Assembly (NCBI RefSeq): GCF_003286085.1
Contig: NW_020825288.1
Span: forward strand, 22,692,001 to 22,756,000
DNA from: Drosophila persimilis
Lineage: Eukaryota > Arthropoda > Insecta > Diptera > Drosophilidae
DNA: 64,000 nt
Direction of reading: 5' to 3'
Both the position numbers and the translations under genes were made by a program. Of the stretch, positions 1 through 12,181 are shown piece after piece. Position 1 is the stretch's first letter; each line of letters begins with the position of its first letter. The notes under the pieces are model-generated. The model saw only the letters and a program-made list of their open reading frames with translations, was not told the origin of the DNA and made no database searches.

Positions 1-3000
1 AAAGTAGATGGGCTCCCGCACGGTGGCCAGGACGATACGCGCCACCAGCAGATGGACGATGAACGCTCCATAGGTGAGGCGTCCCAGTATACGGAAGATG
101 GGCAGACAGGCGAACTTGCGGAAGATCCCTGGAAAGCAAACAAAACACCAATATGAGCGGAGAATCCAAGCGGAAAACCGTATCCCTCGAGGATACTTAC
201 AGCCGACCTTCCCGGCCATGCCCACAATAAAGATGCTGAGACCAAAGGCCCAGAGGTTCCGCTGCAGCCCCGCGTAGATGGCGCCCCATATGGCCGACGG
301 AGCCACATAGTAGTGCTGGAAAATGGGGTGAGCGGTGAAGAGCCAGAGGATGCCCACCGGAATGAGGGCGAACCACAGGAGCTGGAAGCTGCGCAACTCC
401 CGCAACTTGTACTGCTTCAGGGCCAGCTGGTCGTAGACCAAGGCGGCCAGAACTCCGCAGAAATAGCAGCCAAAGTTCATCAGCGACGAGGTATAGAACT
501 CCGTGAACTGGCGATCCCCAATGAACGAGTCCTTTTGGGTTCTGGTTTCAAGGATTGAATGGCATTGAAAAGAGTGAGAGTGTAAAAGAGACTCGAACTT
601 ACTGCGGCGTAGGCACAAAGATCGGATAGTAGTCCAGGGCGTACGTGAGCAGCACAGGAAGGGCCATGAAGATCGCCAGGATCACCGCGTAGAGCTGCTT
701 GCTCCATTTGGCAAAGCGATGGCCCAGCATCAGCAGCACCAAGCTGAGCACAAAGGATTGCGTGTCCGCGGCCAGATACCATCCCTGGAGCAGGCACTGT
801 CAGGATGTCAGGATGGGAATAAAGCAAACATCAAAAGCAGCTCCTTAGCAGCTCGGGTTGGATCCACTTACGCGCTCGTCCGTCTGCACAAAGTTGTTGA
901 TGTACAGGAGATTGGTCCACCAGTTACGACGGCAGGCCAGTTGCTCCCGCTCGTAGATGTGCCGCCAGAGCGGCCCTCCGGCAGTGTCAAAGTACACGCC
1001 GCTCAAGAGCAGAACAAAGGCATAGGGCACTGTCAGACGAATGTAGCGAAACACGTTGAACTTGACAAAGAGCACGGCGTACTGCAGAAAGGTCCAGGAC
1101 TCTGCTTTGGACTGCAGCGTACGCGCCACGGCCAACCAGTTGATGGTGAGAAGGAGGCCACTGATCACAAAGAACGTGACCGTGATGAGAGAGCCGGAGA
1201 CGAGGAGTGTGCCCGCGGCCGTGTGTAAAAGACGCTCGGGATCCTGGGGATTGCTGATGGCGCTCTCATAGATCACCCAGTTGGTGTGCGCGAAGATAAC
1301 CATGAACATGGAGAAAAACTTGAAGCAGTCGAGGAAGCGCAGCTCGCGTCCGATCTTGCCGTTGGGCTCCTGGTTGAGCCGATACCAGTTCCGAGCCACC
1401 GAGAAGGTGAGCAGCAGCTGCTGGGCGAGGCTCTTGGGTGGGGTCTTGTAGTGATCCCGCTCCTTGAGCATCTTGTCGTGACGCCGCCGCTTGAGCAAGA
1501 GATCCACGAGACTGCCCAAGCTGGCCAGAACCATCAGACCGCACAGTAGCCCATAGAATGTCAAGTTCCAGGCATCTTTAGGGATTATGTTAAGGCTATG
1601 ATTCTATGTCCGACGTGAAGAGTAAAGAATACCCACCATCCTGGACCACTCGTCCAGCCTCATCGCAGTATTCCACCACGCTCTTGGCCCGCAGACTGAA
1701 TCCTCGCCGCTTCAGCCGCCAGTTGAGGCAGGCACTCGTCAGCCGCTGATGTTGCTCTCGGTTCTGCGCCTCCATAGCGAACAGCCCCAGGTACACATTC
1801 ACCTGCATGGGGACAGAGATAACCATGAATGGGCCATCAAAATGCCAGACAGAGACCCAGACCCAGACCCAGACCCGAATCTATCCCAAGCCCTTGGCCT
1901 TGAAAGAAATGTATTTGCGTTGATTGGATTGGTATCCATTTCCATTTTCGACCAACGCCCAACGATCAACAGCAAGTCAGCTTTGTGTAATCAGCCATCG
2001 TGAATGCATTTTGATGGCATCGATCCACTGGATCAATGGCATCGGCCACACCGTCTCCCATTTGCCCATCATCTATCCAACGTTTAATCAGCGGATTTTC
2101 CCTCCCGTGCATTCGAGTAATTTATGCAATATTTATAGGTAAATGCAGATGCAGATGCAGATCACGAATTCAGAGGCAGACCGAAGGCCCGAGACAGAGG
2201 CGCTGCTGCTGCTGCTGCTGCTGGCCCATTAAAAATTCCCCCAGATCGAATCTGATTTCGAGTTGAATAAACTTTTGAACTGTTTTCACAGCTTCTGTGC
2301 TTTGTGTGGCGTTTGGTGGCTGATCGGCCATTACGAGCGACGCCTTGGCCCGAGAGGAGTTTGGCAATATCGCAATAAATTCAAAATCGTGTTTGAAGAT
2401 TGAATTAAATGGCCCACAATCCGATGCTGATGGTCTCACCTTCTCATTTTCCGTGAGCAGACCCGGCAGCAGCGATTCCAGCTCGGCGTCGTCCAGTCCG
2501 GCCAGGGAGGCCTCGCATTCCCTCAGGCAGAGGCCAAAGTACAGCTGGCGATGGTCGAAGTGATGGCGATCGTAGCGCGAGATCTCGGCGATGGCTCGCC
2601 AGGCGGCCACCGACTCATCCGGCTGGACTTGGGCCCGGACAAAGCAGTAGCTGGAGGTCTCCCCATCCAGTTCCTGCATGCAGCGGTCGTAGTCGTCCAA
2701 GTCGTACAGCTGCGGCATCTCATAGAACTGCGTCACTGCAAAACAGGAAGCGAAGAAACAACATATTGGAGCTCGCAAGGGGATGAGGCAGTTGAAGAAA
2801 CAGAATATATGTAGAATCATTCGGATGAATCAGCCCATTAAGAGGCTCATCAGAAACTAGTTTTTTTTGTTTTTTTGCCTGGGAAGATCCTTTTTCGCTA
2901 GAACCATAACCGGGGTTCAATGGCTGTTAATTCAAGTGAAAGGAAACTAGTTTTCTTTGAACTTGTTTTGCATCCCCGCCACCCCACAAGCTGCATATAC

Positions 3001-4471
3001 CTTTAATAACTTTATCTATTCCAATTGGTGGAGAAAAACAAACAAACAAAGATTCAAGTGTAAGACGATAATTGTTTTGCTGATGAAGAGCCTCAATCTC
3101 TTGTCAGATTCCAGGCGACGCTTCGTCTGAGTTAATTGTTTGCTTCATTCAAATATAAATAACGTCCAATCATGCCCAGTCTGGAGATGTTTTTTTTGTG
3201 GTTTCTGGCTGGGGAACTTTTGCCGGAGAGAACACGCAACTGGGCGGAGGAGGCTTATGGAGATGTAGATGAGAGGGCAATCCTATCGTTGCTCCCTAAA
3301 ACGTTCAATTGTTGGATCGTTCGATTGACAAGCATACGATAGCATGCGATCTTAACGGATGTCACCGTAATGGATTATGTGATACGACGACTAGTATTTC
3401 CCCCTAGAGAAAGAGAGAGCGATTAGACTCGCTAGACTCTGGAAAACGAACTACGTAAAAAGTTTTACTTCATTTAATTCAAATTAATCGTATGCTTTAA
3501 TTGCTTTTGTGTTGCTTTTAGCATTTTCTTAACCACAATTCATCATTTCGCGATAAAAATTTCACACTTGGGGTAATTTTACAGCCAACAATCTGAAAGT
3601 ACTTAATCTTCCTTTTTTTTTTCTATGGAAAGAACTCATTTGGAAAGGCCGTTCGATTCTTTTCGTAACCCTAAGATTTCAATCCTTACGAATTCTCTAT
3701 CTGTTTCCGGCCCTTTCTTATGGCTCATTCCATCTCATCACCCTTTTAAGTGCTCTTAAATGACTTTATTAATTTGTTCATCATTTTTCCTTTATTATTC
3801 TTTAATGCAGGCTAAAAACTTTACGATTTTTTCATCAATATATTCGTGAATCATTTATTTATAAAGAATAATTTAAATTTCAGAGCAGACCAGCCACAAG
3901 AACAACATCATAAAACTCTTATCAGCTAAACCTTGTATCGAGCATCAATGTGCCGTGTCAAGCCCGCGACATGTATGTTGTTTTTGCAGTGGGAGACAAA
4001 AAAAAAAGTTCTTCCAAAAGATTCTAGATCTTTCTTGTGCCTCTTCTGGTTCTCCAATTCTATCACTAACTTTTTCTTCGGATTACTTGATATTTTTCCT
4101 ATAACCACATAACACAATTTTCATTGTCTGCCCCTTTTGGTATAATATCATTCTATCGTTTCACATAGGAACATAAAAGATCTTTAACAACGAATATCCC
4201 CCATGAAATGATCCCTTTGAAGACCATTCAAGTAATAAATCCTAAAATCATTCCCATTGCCCGTTCCATTCTTTGGTATCTTTCCCATGACTTTATCTAA
4301 TTGTTAGATCTCCATTCCTCCATTAAACCTAGCCCTTCCTAGCAATTATCAGAATATTTTTATGGGCCCATAAATCAACTTAATCTTAAGTCCCGACGCC
4401 GACTTACTGTTCAATTGAAAGCATTGCGCAGCCGTTAAAATCGCCGCTAAAGACACGATCTGTGGCAACAT
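1..4471 (-). CDS. nrf-6-like acyltransferase-3 membrane protein (C-terminus cut by window edge)
   Basis: The coding exons read on the minus strand are 4471-4408, 2735-2440, 1802-1637, 1575-872, 796-603, 541-201 and 128-1. All junctions are GT-AG and keep one frame for 631 codons before the window ends. The first exon encodes a hydrophobic signal peptide (starts MLPQIVSLAAILTAAQ). Next comes a cysteine-containing extracellular NRF-type region (DYDRC, SSYCF, LCLREC). The multi-pass acyltransferase-3 domain follows, with the family motif FAHTNW, then NVFRYIRLTVPYAF, RRNWWTNLLYINNF and QGWYLAADTQ. The family is named for nose resistant to fluoxetine genes of C. elegans, which act in lipid or drug transport between tissues. 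The substrate of this fly member is unknown. The first intron (2736-4407) is long and the others are 60-70 bp except 1803-2439. The family call is firm, but I do not recognise the individual fly gene. Confidence 0.9.
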
Positions 4472-4829
4472 GGTGGGCTCCGAGCTCCAATCAATCCAAT
4501 CAGTAATCGTAATACACACTCTCTAATTAATGGAAGCTTGGGCGACTCTTTGCACTTTCGTCACCCCGCCAACGAAAATTGCCGTGGGCTCAGAGACGAC
4601 AGACAAAATGCAGCAGCACTAATAACAATAAGAAGACGAAATTTCATCAACGGCTGCGATCCGAACCGATCCGATCCGATCCAAAATAAATGAAGTAAAA
4701 CAAAGCAGATGCACGCACAGAGCAGGGGTCTGGTCTGGCCAATGCCAATGTTAGGAAATGCACTCGGCCACTGGCCACTGATAGCTCTTGGATTGAGACT
4801 GAAAACCGAAATCGAATCAAACCAAACCG

Positions 4830-4835
4830 AACTGA
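4830..4835 (-). promoter_or_regulatory. Possible initiator for the nrf-6-like gene
   Basis: A TCAGTT initiator-like hexamer on the minus strand lies about 360 bp upstream of the nrf-6-like start codon, in a GGTTCAGTTCGGTTTGG context. No TATA box or clear DPE accompanies it, so it is only a candidate. Confidence 0.2.
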
Positions 4836-5865
4836 ACCGCCGATCAGAGCCACTTAGCTGGTGAACCGTTTGCGACGACGTGCGAGCCGAGAATGAAATG
4901 CGGCCCAAGCAGATGGGTCTGGTTAAAGCCTCAAGCCTCTGCCTCTGCCACTGTCACTGCCCTGCCTCTGCAGTTGCAGTTGCCTCAATGATCATCAAGT
5001 CGGGCCCAGACGAATGGTTTCCAAATGGTTTCCCCCCCCCCAGCCGAGTGATGCGTTGGTTTCCGTCAAATATATAAAACATTGGAACATGTTCGATGCT
5101 GGCTGATGAGGCCCTTAGGCCTCAGGCCGGAATCGCCCACAACCCAAACAGATTTATGGTCAACTAACTATGAAAATGAAAATTTTTCGGTTACCGCCTG
5201 GTTGGCAGTTATTAGCCACGAATGTTAGGTCATAGACGGCGCTAGGGCTTTAAAAAACATCAAAGATATAACTTACCATACCTCGTAAAAAGTTCTGTGG
5301 CGAAACAAGTTTGGCGATTTTGTAAAATCCACTTGCCAAATACGCAGAGGAAGGGAAAATCTCTTTCTATATACAAGTCGTAAACAAATGTTCATATACG
5401 AGTATGTATTATATGCGTATTTGGAGTTAACAGAACTGCGTAGATTTTGCATAAAACAAAATATGAAACTAATTTGCTATATTTGGGGCCCTAGGGTCAG
5501 CCTAAACATTAATTATAGAAAATAACCAAGACAATCGAGAACGATCGAGTAAAGAAACATCAAATACTCACTAGATAGTCTCTGATCTGCGAGTATGTAT
5601 GATCTAATGGTAGGGAAAATCAATAGTAACCAAAGTTAATTGTTTTCTTTTGCGAATTGATATTATCTTTTCCATATTCTGAAACAGAAGAGTAGTGTCA
5701 GTAGTGTGCTCTGCTTTACTGCTTTACTGATACGCCACTCTGTGACAGGTGATACAAGAGTATACCCCTTGCTAGGGTATAGAACGAGTGGAACCGCCAA
5801 ACGAAAGACTTAAGCAACGAACGTTCTACCCCACTCTAATGCTTTCGCCTGCCTCTTTCTTTCAG

Positions 5866-6265
5866 GCAACTTCTCGGCCTGATTCACTTATCCCAGGCCC
5901 GAGCGCGTCTGGATTTGTCCAACGTGGTCACGCCGCAACACGTGCGTGATGTAATCGCCCTGCTAACCGAGAGCATCACCGAGACCAGTCTCAAGGCGGA
6001 AGGCTGCGGCGAGATGAGACGCGGCTCGCGTAAAGTGGCCGCCGTCGGAGGAGGCGGAAGAGCCTCTCAATTGCGTAACTTTGTCCACATGATGCAGTTG
6101 CGGGCCGTGGCGCTGGGACGGCGCATCTTCGAGTTCGAGGAGCTGAAGGAGATTGGGACGCGAGCGGGTATCTTGACGGGCATCAGCCAGCTGGTGGAGA
6201 TAGCCAACATGGGCGGACATTTGCTCAAGAAGGGCGTAAACATGTACGAAGTGGTTCCGGACTAG
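5866..6265 (+). CDS. Orphan terminal exon resembling the C-terminus of MCM8 (fly rec)
   Basis: A polypyrimidine tract and AG (tctttctttcag, ending 5865) are followed by an open frame to the TAG at 6263-6265. It begins QLLGLIHLSQARARLDL, which matches the MCM sensor-2/lid segment (in MCM8, RQLESLIRLTEARARLEL). The rest fits the C-terminal winged-helix end of MCM8, including FEFEELKEIG and the terminal HLLKKGVNMYEV (MCM8: YLLKKGPKVYQL). MCM8 is a helicase-like protein; in flies its homologue REC works in the mei-MCM complex for meiotic crossovers. Only about 132 residues are present. I find no ATPase-core exons on the plus strand between the left edge and this exon, where the opposite-strand nrf-6-like gene lies. 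Either the remaining exons are left of the window across a huge intron, or this is a stranded fragment. There is no frameshift or internal stop. Confidence 0.7.
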
Positions 6266-8138
6266 ACAAATGGCAGTGTCAATATTTGTAATTGATATTT
6301 ATTTAAGTTGAGGCGTCTGGACGTTGCTTCTAAGTAGAACTCTACGCTCGTTAAATGTTTACGCTTTTATCAATTTCCCGCGTTAATTTGTTGAGATTAC
6401 AACACGGACCAGTAGCCCCCGATTGGTTTATCAAATGGGATTCCCTTGATCATGCCTCATCAATACCCAGAAGTTTTCTTTGGTTCTGTCAAAAACCCCA
6501 TTTTTGTTGTATACTTTGAGGAGAAAAATTCAAAATAATATAAACACTCTATATCCTGTATATGTATTAGAGCAATTTGTTATTTATCAACTTACTCTAT
6601 TTTAAACTAGAGATGTAGTGGAGTATATATGCGATATTTCTGCATAATCAGACGGATAAATAAGTGAGAAATGAAAGATGGAAGGAACGTCTTTGATTAG
6701 CCCCATATATCCCATATATACACAAAAGTATTTGATGACACACCTTTGTCATCTCCCTACCGAAGTTGTGATGATCTCTTTAAATAATTTACCCATTCCT
6801 AGCGATCTGTTTGATCATCCTCTTGAAAAATTTCTCGTAATTGGTTCAGAAACAACATTCTAGAATTTATAAACTAGATTGAAATGGACTTCCTATAAAA
6901 TATATCACTACTCGTATCTGTATCATCTTTGGGATCCCAATAGATCTATCAGAGATCTTTCCAATCTACGCGGGCGTAGTACTTCATCTGTTGGAGACCT
7001 ATTTTTAATCCATTGTCAATAAAAAGACGCTTTGTTATTGGTTTCATTTAATACTTTTTATTATCTGGTATTCATAAAACTACATACTCGTACATATATT
7101 GTAATAAGTTTTTCATAAATAAATACTCAAAACATTTGTTGTATCAGTTTGAAATGTTCGTCGTTTGATTTCCGCATGTCTTTCGGTCATTTGTCTTCGT
7201 TATTTGTATTCCTATATATTCCTATCTCCTATACGTATGTCCTGGGTATCCTAAAGTTGATGTCTTGCTTGCTCTGAATGCATTAGGTCTACATGTGTAC
7301 GTGGTAGTCGTCGTAGTAGTAACTATTCGAAAAGCTCTGGTGATTTCGGGGATACACTAGAGAGGGCGGCGGGGGCCTTAAGCCTAACTGGGGGACTATC
7401 GGATCGTAAATATATTAGAGCTATTTTGACCGTGCCTTGAATTTGTATTCGTCTATTTACAACATTGCTAATTGTAGTGCTAGTTTAATATTTGGCTTAT
7501 CCTTTTGCTACTCTGTTTCTCATTTAAAACTTACACCTAGGGGGTTACAATTCAGTTTGCATAGTCATAAGGTTAGGGTTTAAGGAGCTAAAGGGTTAGA
7601 GGGTTAAAGGTTAGAGTGCATGCGATTGAGGATAGTAGTTAAGAGTCGTAATATATTTGCATTCGCTTTGGTTTTAGTCAGTAATCAGTCTAAACAAATG
7701 GATGCGAAGGCAAAAGAAAACGAACACGAATACGAACACGAATACGTAATTTATCTAAATTGCTGGCTATAATAGAGGTATATTTGCATCTAAATATTTG
7801 TCGGCTATAATCAAGCTAGTCCTTAGGCTAGCGTGGGCTGTGTTTAGTCAAAGGTTATTGCCCTTCAAAGCGTGTGCCTGGAATCTATGGAGCGGGACGA
7901 GCGAACGGGTGGGGAATTGGCTAAACCGGAATGCATTGCTATGGGCAGTCAAGAGTTGGATCAATATAGTTTATGTGTGCTTTGTACTTTCAAAAACTGC
8001 TGGAGAGAGAACTGCAGACGAGAACTAAATAAAGCTGAGAACTTTCGTCGTATTTTACGCTTAAAACTAGGTTTCAGGGCCACAACACAATACAATAGAC
8101 TCAATAAATAAAATACACAATTAATAGATGCCACTGCT
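6266..8138. other. AT-rich non-coding spacer, probably holding the mannosidase 3'UTR
   Basis: I see no coding potential here. On the minus strand the mannosidase stop codon is at 8139-8141. The first plausible AATAAA-type signals on that strand read as tttatt around 7055, which would make a 3'UTR of about 1.1 kb. The part from 6266 to about 7000 is AT-rich and unremarkable. Confidence 0.4.
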
Positions 8139-11100
8139 TCACGATCTATCGCTGAAGGTGAGGTTGAAGGTGCGCAGCTCCATCGGCTGCAGGCTCACTT
8201 CCGCCAGAGAGCGGATGCGGAAGTTCTCCTTTGCCTTCTCCTTCGCCTGCTCCAGCCCCGTCAGGCTGGTGGCCTCGATGGTGCGCAGACTCAGTTTGCC
8301 CAGCTGGACGGGACCGAGTCCTCCGTTCGACAGCGGACAGACGGCGTCCAGGCCCAGCTCCCTGCCCCCCACGGCACTCACGCTGCAGTCGAAGCCCTGC
8401 CGATGGAGGACCATCAGAGCGGAGGCGGACGGAAACAGCTGCAGCTCCGGGTCGGAGAGTGTGCGCAGGGTGGTCAGGTGCACGTCGCAGGGCAGTGCCC
8501 CCTTGGGCAGCAGCCGGACCTGGTCCTGCAGACCCGCCAGCGGCTGCTCCACGCTGCTCAGGAAGTACAGATTCGGCGGGTATCGCAGCGCATTGGCCAG
8601 CATCTGTCCCTGTATGCTGGGCACCTGGTAGCCGGGCGGCTTGGCCGCGTGCTGTCCCCGCGGCATGTCCTCCACCAGCAGCCAGAATTTGTGGCGCGTC
8701 AGGTGGCTGTCGACCACGCCCTCGCCCATGCCCCTGTAGTCGTCGTAGAGGGTTCGCCGATCGAGCATCACCTCCAGCTGCCCAGGCTCGTAGCTGGCCG
8801 CTCCCTGGGCGTGGGTGGTGAGCAGAGTGAGGCGCAGGCGCGTGTCCTGGATGAAGGCGCCCGAGGTGATGGGGAAGTAGTTGCCCTCGATGCCAATGGC
8901 CGGCACCTTAATGCGTCTAAAGGAGGAACAGAAAGTGCGGTTGGACGTGTTGGATAGGGGACTTTTTGAGCCATTCTTTACTCACTCGTGGTACTGGAAA
9001 CCGTTCTGATCGCTGTAGAAGACAGGCAGCTCTGGGATGGTGCCCGTGTCCGTGGGCTCCTTGAGGGGATCCTTCTGCAGCGGCGCCCCCGCAATGTTGT
9101 CTATGTTCGTGATCAGGCGCATGAAGAGCTCCGTTTCGCGGTTCTTGGGCGGCGGCTCGAAGTCGATGTCGTTCTCCACGTAGATGGCGGCATCCAGGTG
9201 CGTGCGCGTGTTGAAGATGCGCACGGTGTGGGCCAGGAAGGGGCCATATATCACAGTCACATCGCTGGCAATCGGTCCGGAGGTGATGATGATCCGCACA
9301 TCGGTGTAGCCCTCCAGCACATCCTTCTCGGCCTCGCTCTGCTCGGGATCCGTCTTGAAGAGGTAAGCCCCCGAGTGGAACTGGGCGCTGCGGTAGGCGG
9401 CAAACTTGATGTTGCACTGCATCGGCTTCATCAGCTCCTTCCGCTGGTTCTTCCGCGTGACGGTCTTCAGGAAGCCGCTCTTCTCGTCGAACAGCAGACG
9501 CATGTGGGGATTCTCCAGCTGGATGTCGCCTAATCACAGATTTACATTGAATGTTGTTAAGTAATTCTTCGATGGTTAGGGATCTGGATAGATCTACTCA
9601 CCCGCTGGCTTGGCCCGCACCTCAAAATCGTTCACTGTGGCGCCAGTGGTTCCTTCGGGCGTCGTGGCACTCGCCGAAGCAGAGCCCTCGTGGCAGTCAT
9701 CGCAGTAGATGGTGGCAATGTTCCGCCTGTAGCTGGCCTCATCCACCTGGACGCGGTACGTGCTGAGGGACAGGGCCTCCAGCTCGGCCACGAACATCAC
9801 CTCGTACTGCCGCGTGCTCGTGCGAATGCGTCCGATGGTGCCCGTGGTGGTCGTCCCGAGCACCATGTCGTAGATGTCCGTGATGTTCCACACGGGATTG
9901 ATCTGGATGTGCTTCAGTTCGACGCCCTCGTGGTTAAGGATCTTCACATTCGGATGCTGGACCCGCAGGGTGACGATCTCGACGCGCTTCTGGGCCAGGG
10001 AGTTGTACAAAACGAAGCTGCCAATGGATCCTCCGGCAGAAGGGGCCCCTGCCCCTGAGCTTCCGCCTCCGGTGCTCGTGGAGTCGTCCCCACTGACCAT
10101 CTGGATGGGCATCTTGCGGGGCAGCTTGTTGAAGTTGTCCCGCTCGAATTCGCTGATGATGAAGCCGTGGTGGCGGGGCTGGCCCTTCTGCAGCAGCTGC
10201 TCAATGGACGACTCCTGCATCTTGACCATGTTCTGGATGCTCTCGAACAGCCGCATGGCGTAGTCCCGCATCACCGCCGCCTTGGAGGTGCCCGTGATGG
10301 CGTCGTGGTGCTGGAACAGACCCAGATTGCGTCGCGCGTGGATTATCTTCTCGTAGTTCTTCTCGTCGATCTTGATGGCGCTCTCCCGCCGCGCCTGGCG
10401 GGCTGTGTTGTACGCCAGCGTGAAGAGGATCTCGGCGGCGCGCAGGTTGTGCTCCAGCTCGGAGCTGAGCAGCTTGTAGAAGGGTCGCGTGGTGAAGTAG
10501 CCCGACCAGTAGGCGGGCCTTCCCTCCGAGAAGATGTCCGAGTACACGAAGAAGTCCCCCTTGAAGCTGGGAAAGCCGGGGCTCTTGCCCCTCATCCGCT
10601 CCCTGATGGCCGCAAAGTAGTCGCTGGGCGTCCCGAACCTGATGTCCGTGTTGTAGAGCCGCCTGTTGGCCATGATGTGGTCGATGAGCTTCTTGTAGTT
10701 CTGGTACTGCTGGTCCACCTCGCGCTCCTTGTTGTAGCGGAAGTCGTCGCCCACGGGGATGAGGGCCACGTTGTGCGGGAAGAGCGAGGCGGTGCGGGCG
10801 TACTGCTCCAGCAGCAGCTGGGCCTTCTCCTCCACGTTGTCGTCGGTGATGAACTGCGCCTTCACCGAGTACTCGGTGTACTCGCCGGGGATCTTGCGGA
10901 AGTCAAAGTTCAGGCAGATGAACGGATGTGGCCCGCAGGAGCCCTTGATCGAGTAGATGTCAAAGGGCATGTTGTGTGTGAGCAGGCTTCCGGCCGCTCC
11001 ATCTGTTCCGACAGCTCCCACTGCCCCCCTTGTCCGCCAGTAGGGCGTCCACACGAAGTCGCCCATCTGCTGGCGGGCGAACCACTGCTTCCACGCGTAG

Positions 11101-12181
11101 TGGATCCTCTGGATGATGGCCCCCTCGAAGTTCGCCCCGGACAGCAGGTAGGGGACGGTGCTGCCGTGGCCAAAGGGATCGATGGACCAGCCCACCTTGG
11201 GGGTCACGTTCAGGTTGTTCTTCAGCCACTGGTGGCCCTCGATCAGCTGGTCGAGCATCGGATAGATGTGGACATTCGCCTCGTCGGTCATAACCCAGCC
11301 GCCGGTCGTGATCTCGATGCGGCCGGAGTCGACGAGGCGCCGCAGAGCCCGCTGCTTGGTGGGATGGGCCTGGTCCCACCACAGCTGCAGGAATGAGATC
11401 TCGGACCAGATGAACGTCATGTCCTTGTACTCCTGCATCTTGGTCACCAGCAGATTGAGGATCTGGCGCGAGTCCGACTGGAAGTAGTTGGTGAAGGTCT
11501 TCAGCCAGCCGGGATCGTTGTGCGAGTGCGGCACCACGATGATCTTCAGCGGGGGACGCTGCTTATCCTTCTTCTGCACGTCGAAGCGCTCCTCGAAGCC
11601 CCGGTCCCAGTACTCCTTCGATCGCATCCACTCAGGCTGCAAGACAGACGGCATTACTTTGGAATTCCTTTGATTGGTCTTGGTCTAGGCCCTCCAGCCA
11701 CCCCTCCCCCCCCCCCCCCCCCCCCCCCCCCCCTTACCTGAAAGTCGAATCTGCTGTGCTCCTCGTTGGCCGTTATGTTCGTGTCGCTCTGGAGCAGGAC
11801 GTAGCACTTGTCGCCCCAGTTGGCCCTGGCATACTCCACGTGCGAGTCGGCCCCCACTGGCTCCTGCTCTACTGGCACCTCCTCCGCCTTCTGCTCGGAG
11901 GATCTCTTCTGGTTCGACACGATGCCCGCTGCATGAATCTTCTTCTGCTGCTGCTGTTGCTGCTGCTGCACACTGAATCCAGTGATGCCAGTGATGCCTC
12001 CTCCTCCAAATGGTCCTACTCCGCGCTGCAGCCCCGCCGCCGTGGGGGACCCACTATCGGAGAGGGGCGTCGGATTGGGCTGGCCAATGGAGATGTAGTA
12101 GAGGCAGAGCAGGATCGTCACGAAGGCCGACAGCAGGCCAATGCACCGCGCAGATCCGCGTCGAAACAGCTTGAACGACAT
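8139..12181 (-). CDS. alpha-Man-IIb: Class II alpha-mannosidase (GH38, Golgi alpha-mannosidase II type)
   Basis: The coding exons on the minus strand are 12181-11738, 11636-9602, 9529-8986 and 8916-8139. They sum to 1,266 codons plus stop. The chosen start gives MSFKLFRRGSARCIG and then a single membrane span (LLSAFVTILLCLYYISIG), the type II layout of Golgi glycosidases. A Gln-rich stem follows. The GH38 domain carries the zinc and catalytic motifs PHSHNDPGW, SIDPFGHG (nucleophile Asp), PVGDDFRYN and HHDAITGTSK. The enzyme trims mannose from N-glycans in the Golgi. I favour the IIb paralogue because the N-terminus differs from what I recall of the crystallised fly enzyme IIa, but this assignment is less sure than the family. 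The frame stays open upstream to an ATG at 12343; a good acceptor-like site (ctttcag) just before codon GTA near 12248 suggests that upstream stretch is intron or leader. Confidence 0.93.
11706..11733 (+). repeat. 28-nt poly(C) run inside mannosidase intron 1
   Basis: An uninterrupted run of 28 C on the plus strand starts 4 nt inside the first coding intron of the mannosidase gene. In the transcript it is a G28 run directly after the GTAA of the 5' splice site (intron 11637-11737, 101 nt). Confidence 0.95.

Noticed and set aside
2201-2223. CTG repeat read as poly-Gln at the end of a minus-strand frame
   Set aside because: It lies in an intron of the nrf-6-like gene, beyond the donor at 2439, so it is not translated.
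10167-11396. 409-codon plus-strand frame
   Set aside because: It is the antisense shadow of the GH38 domain of the mannosidase gene, whose motifs and splice sites are clear on the minus strand.
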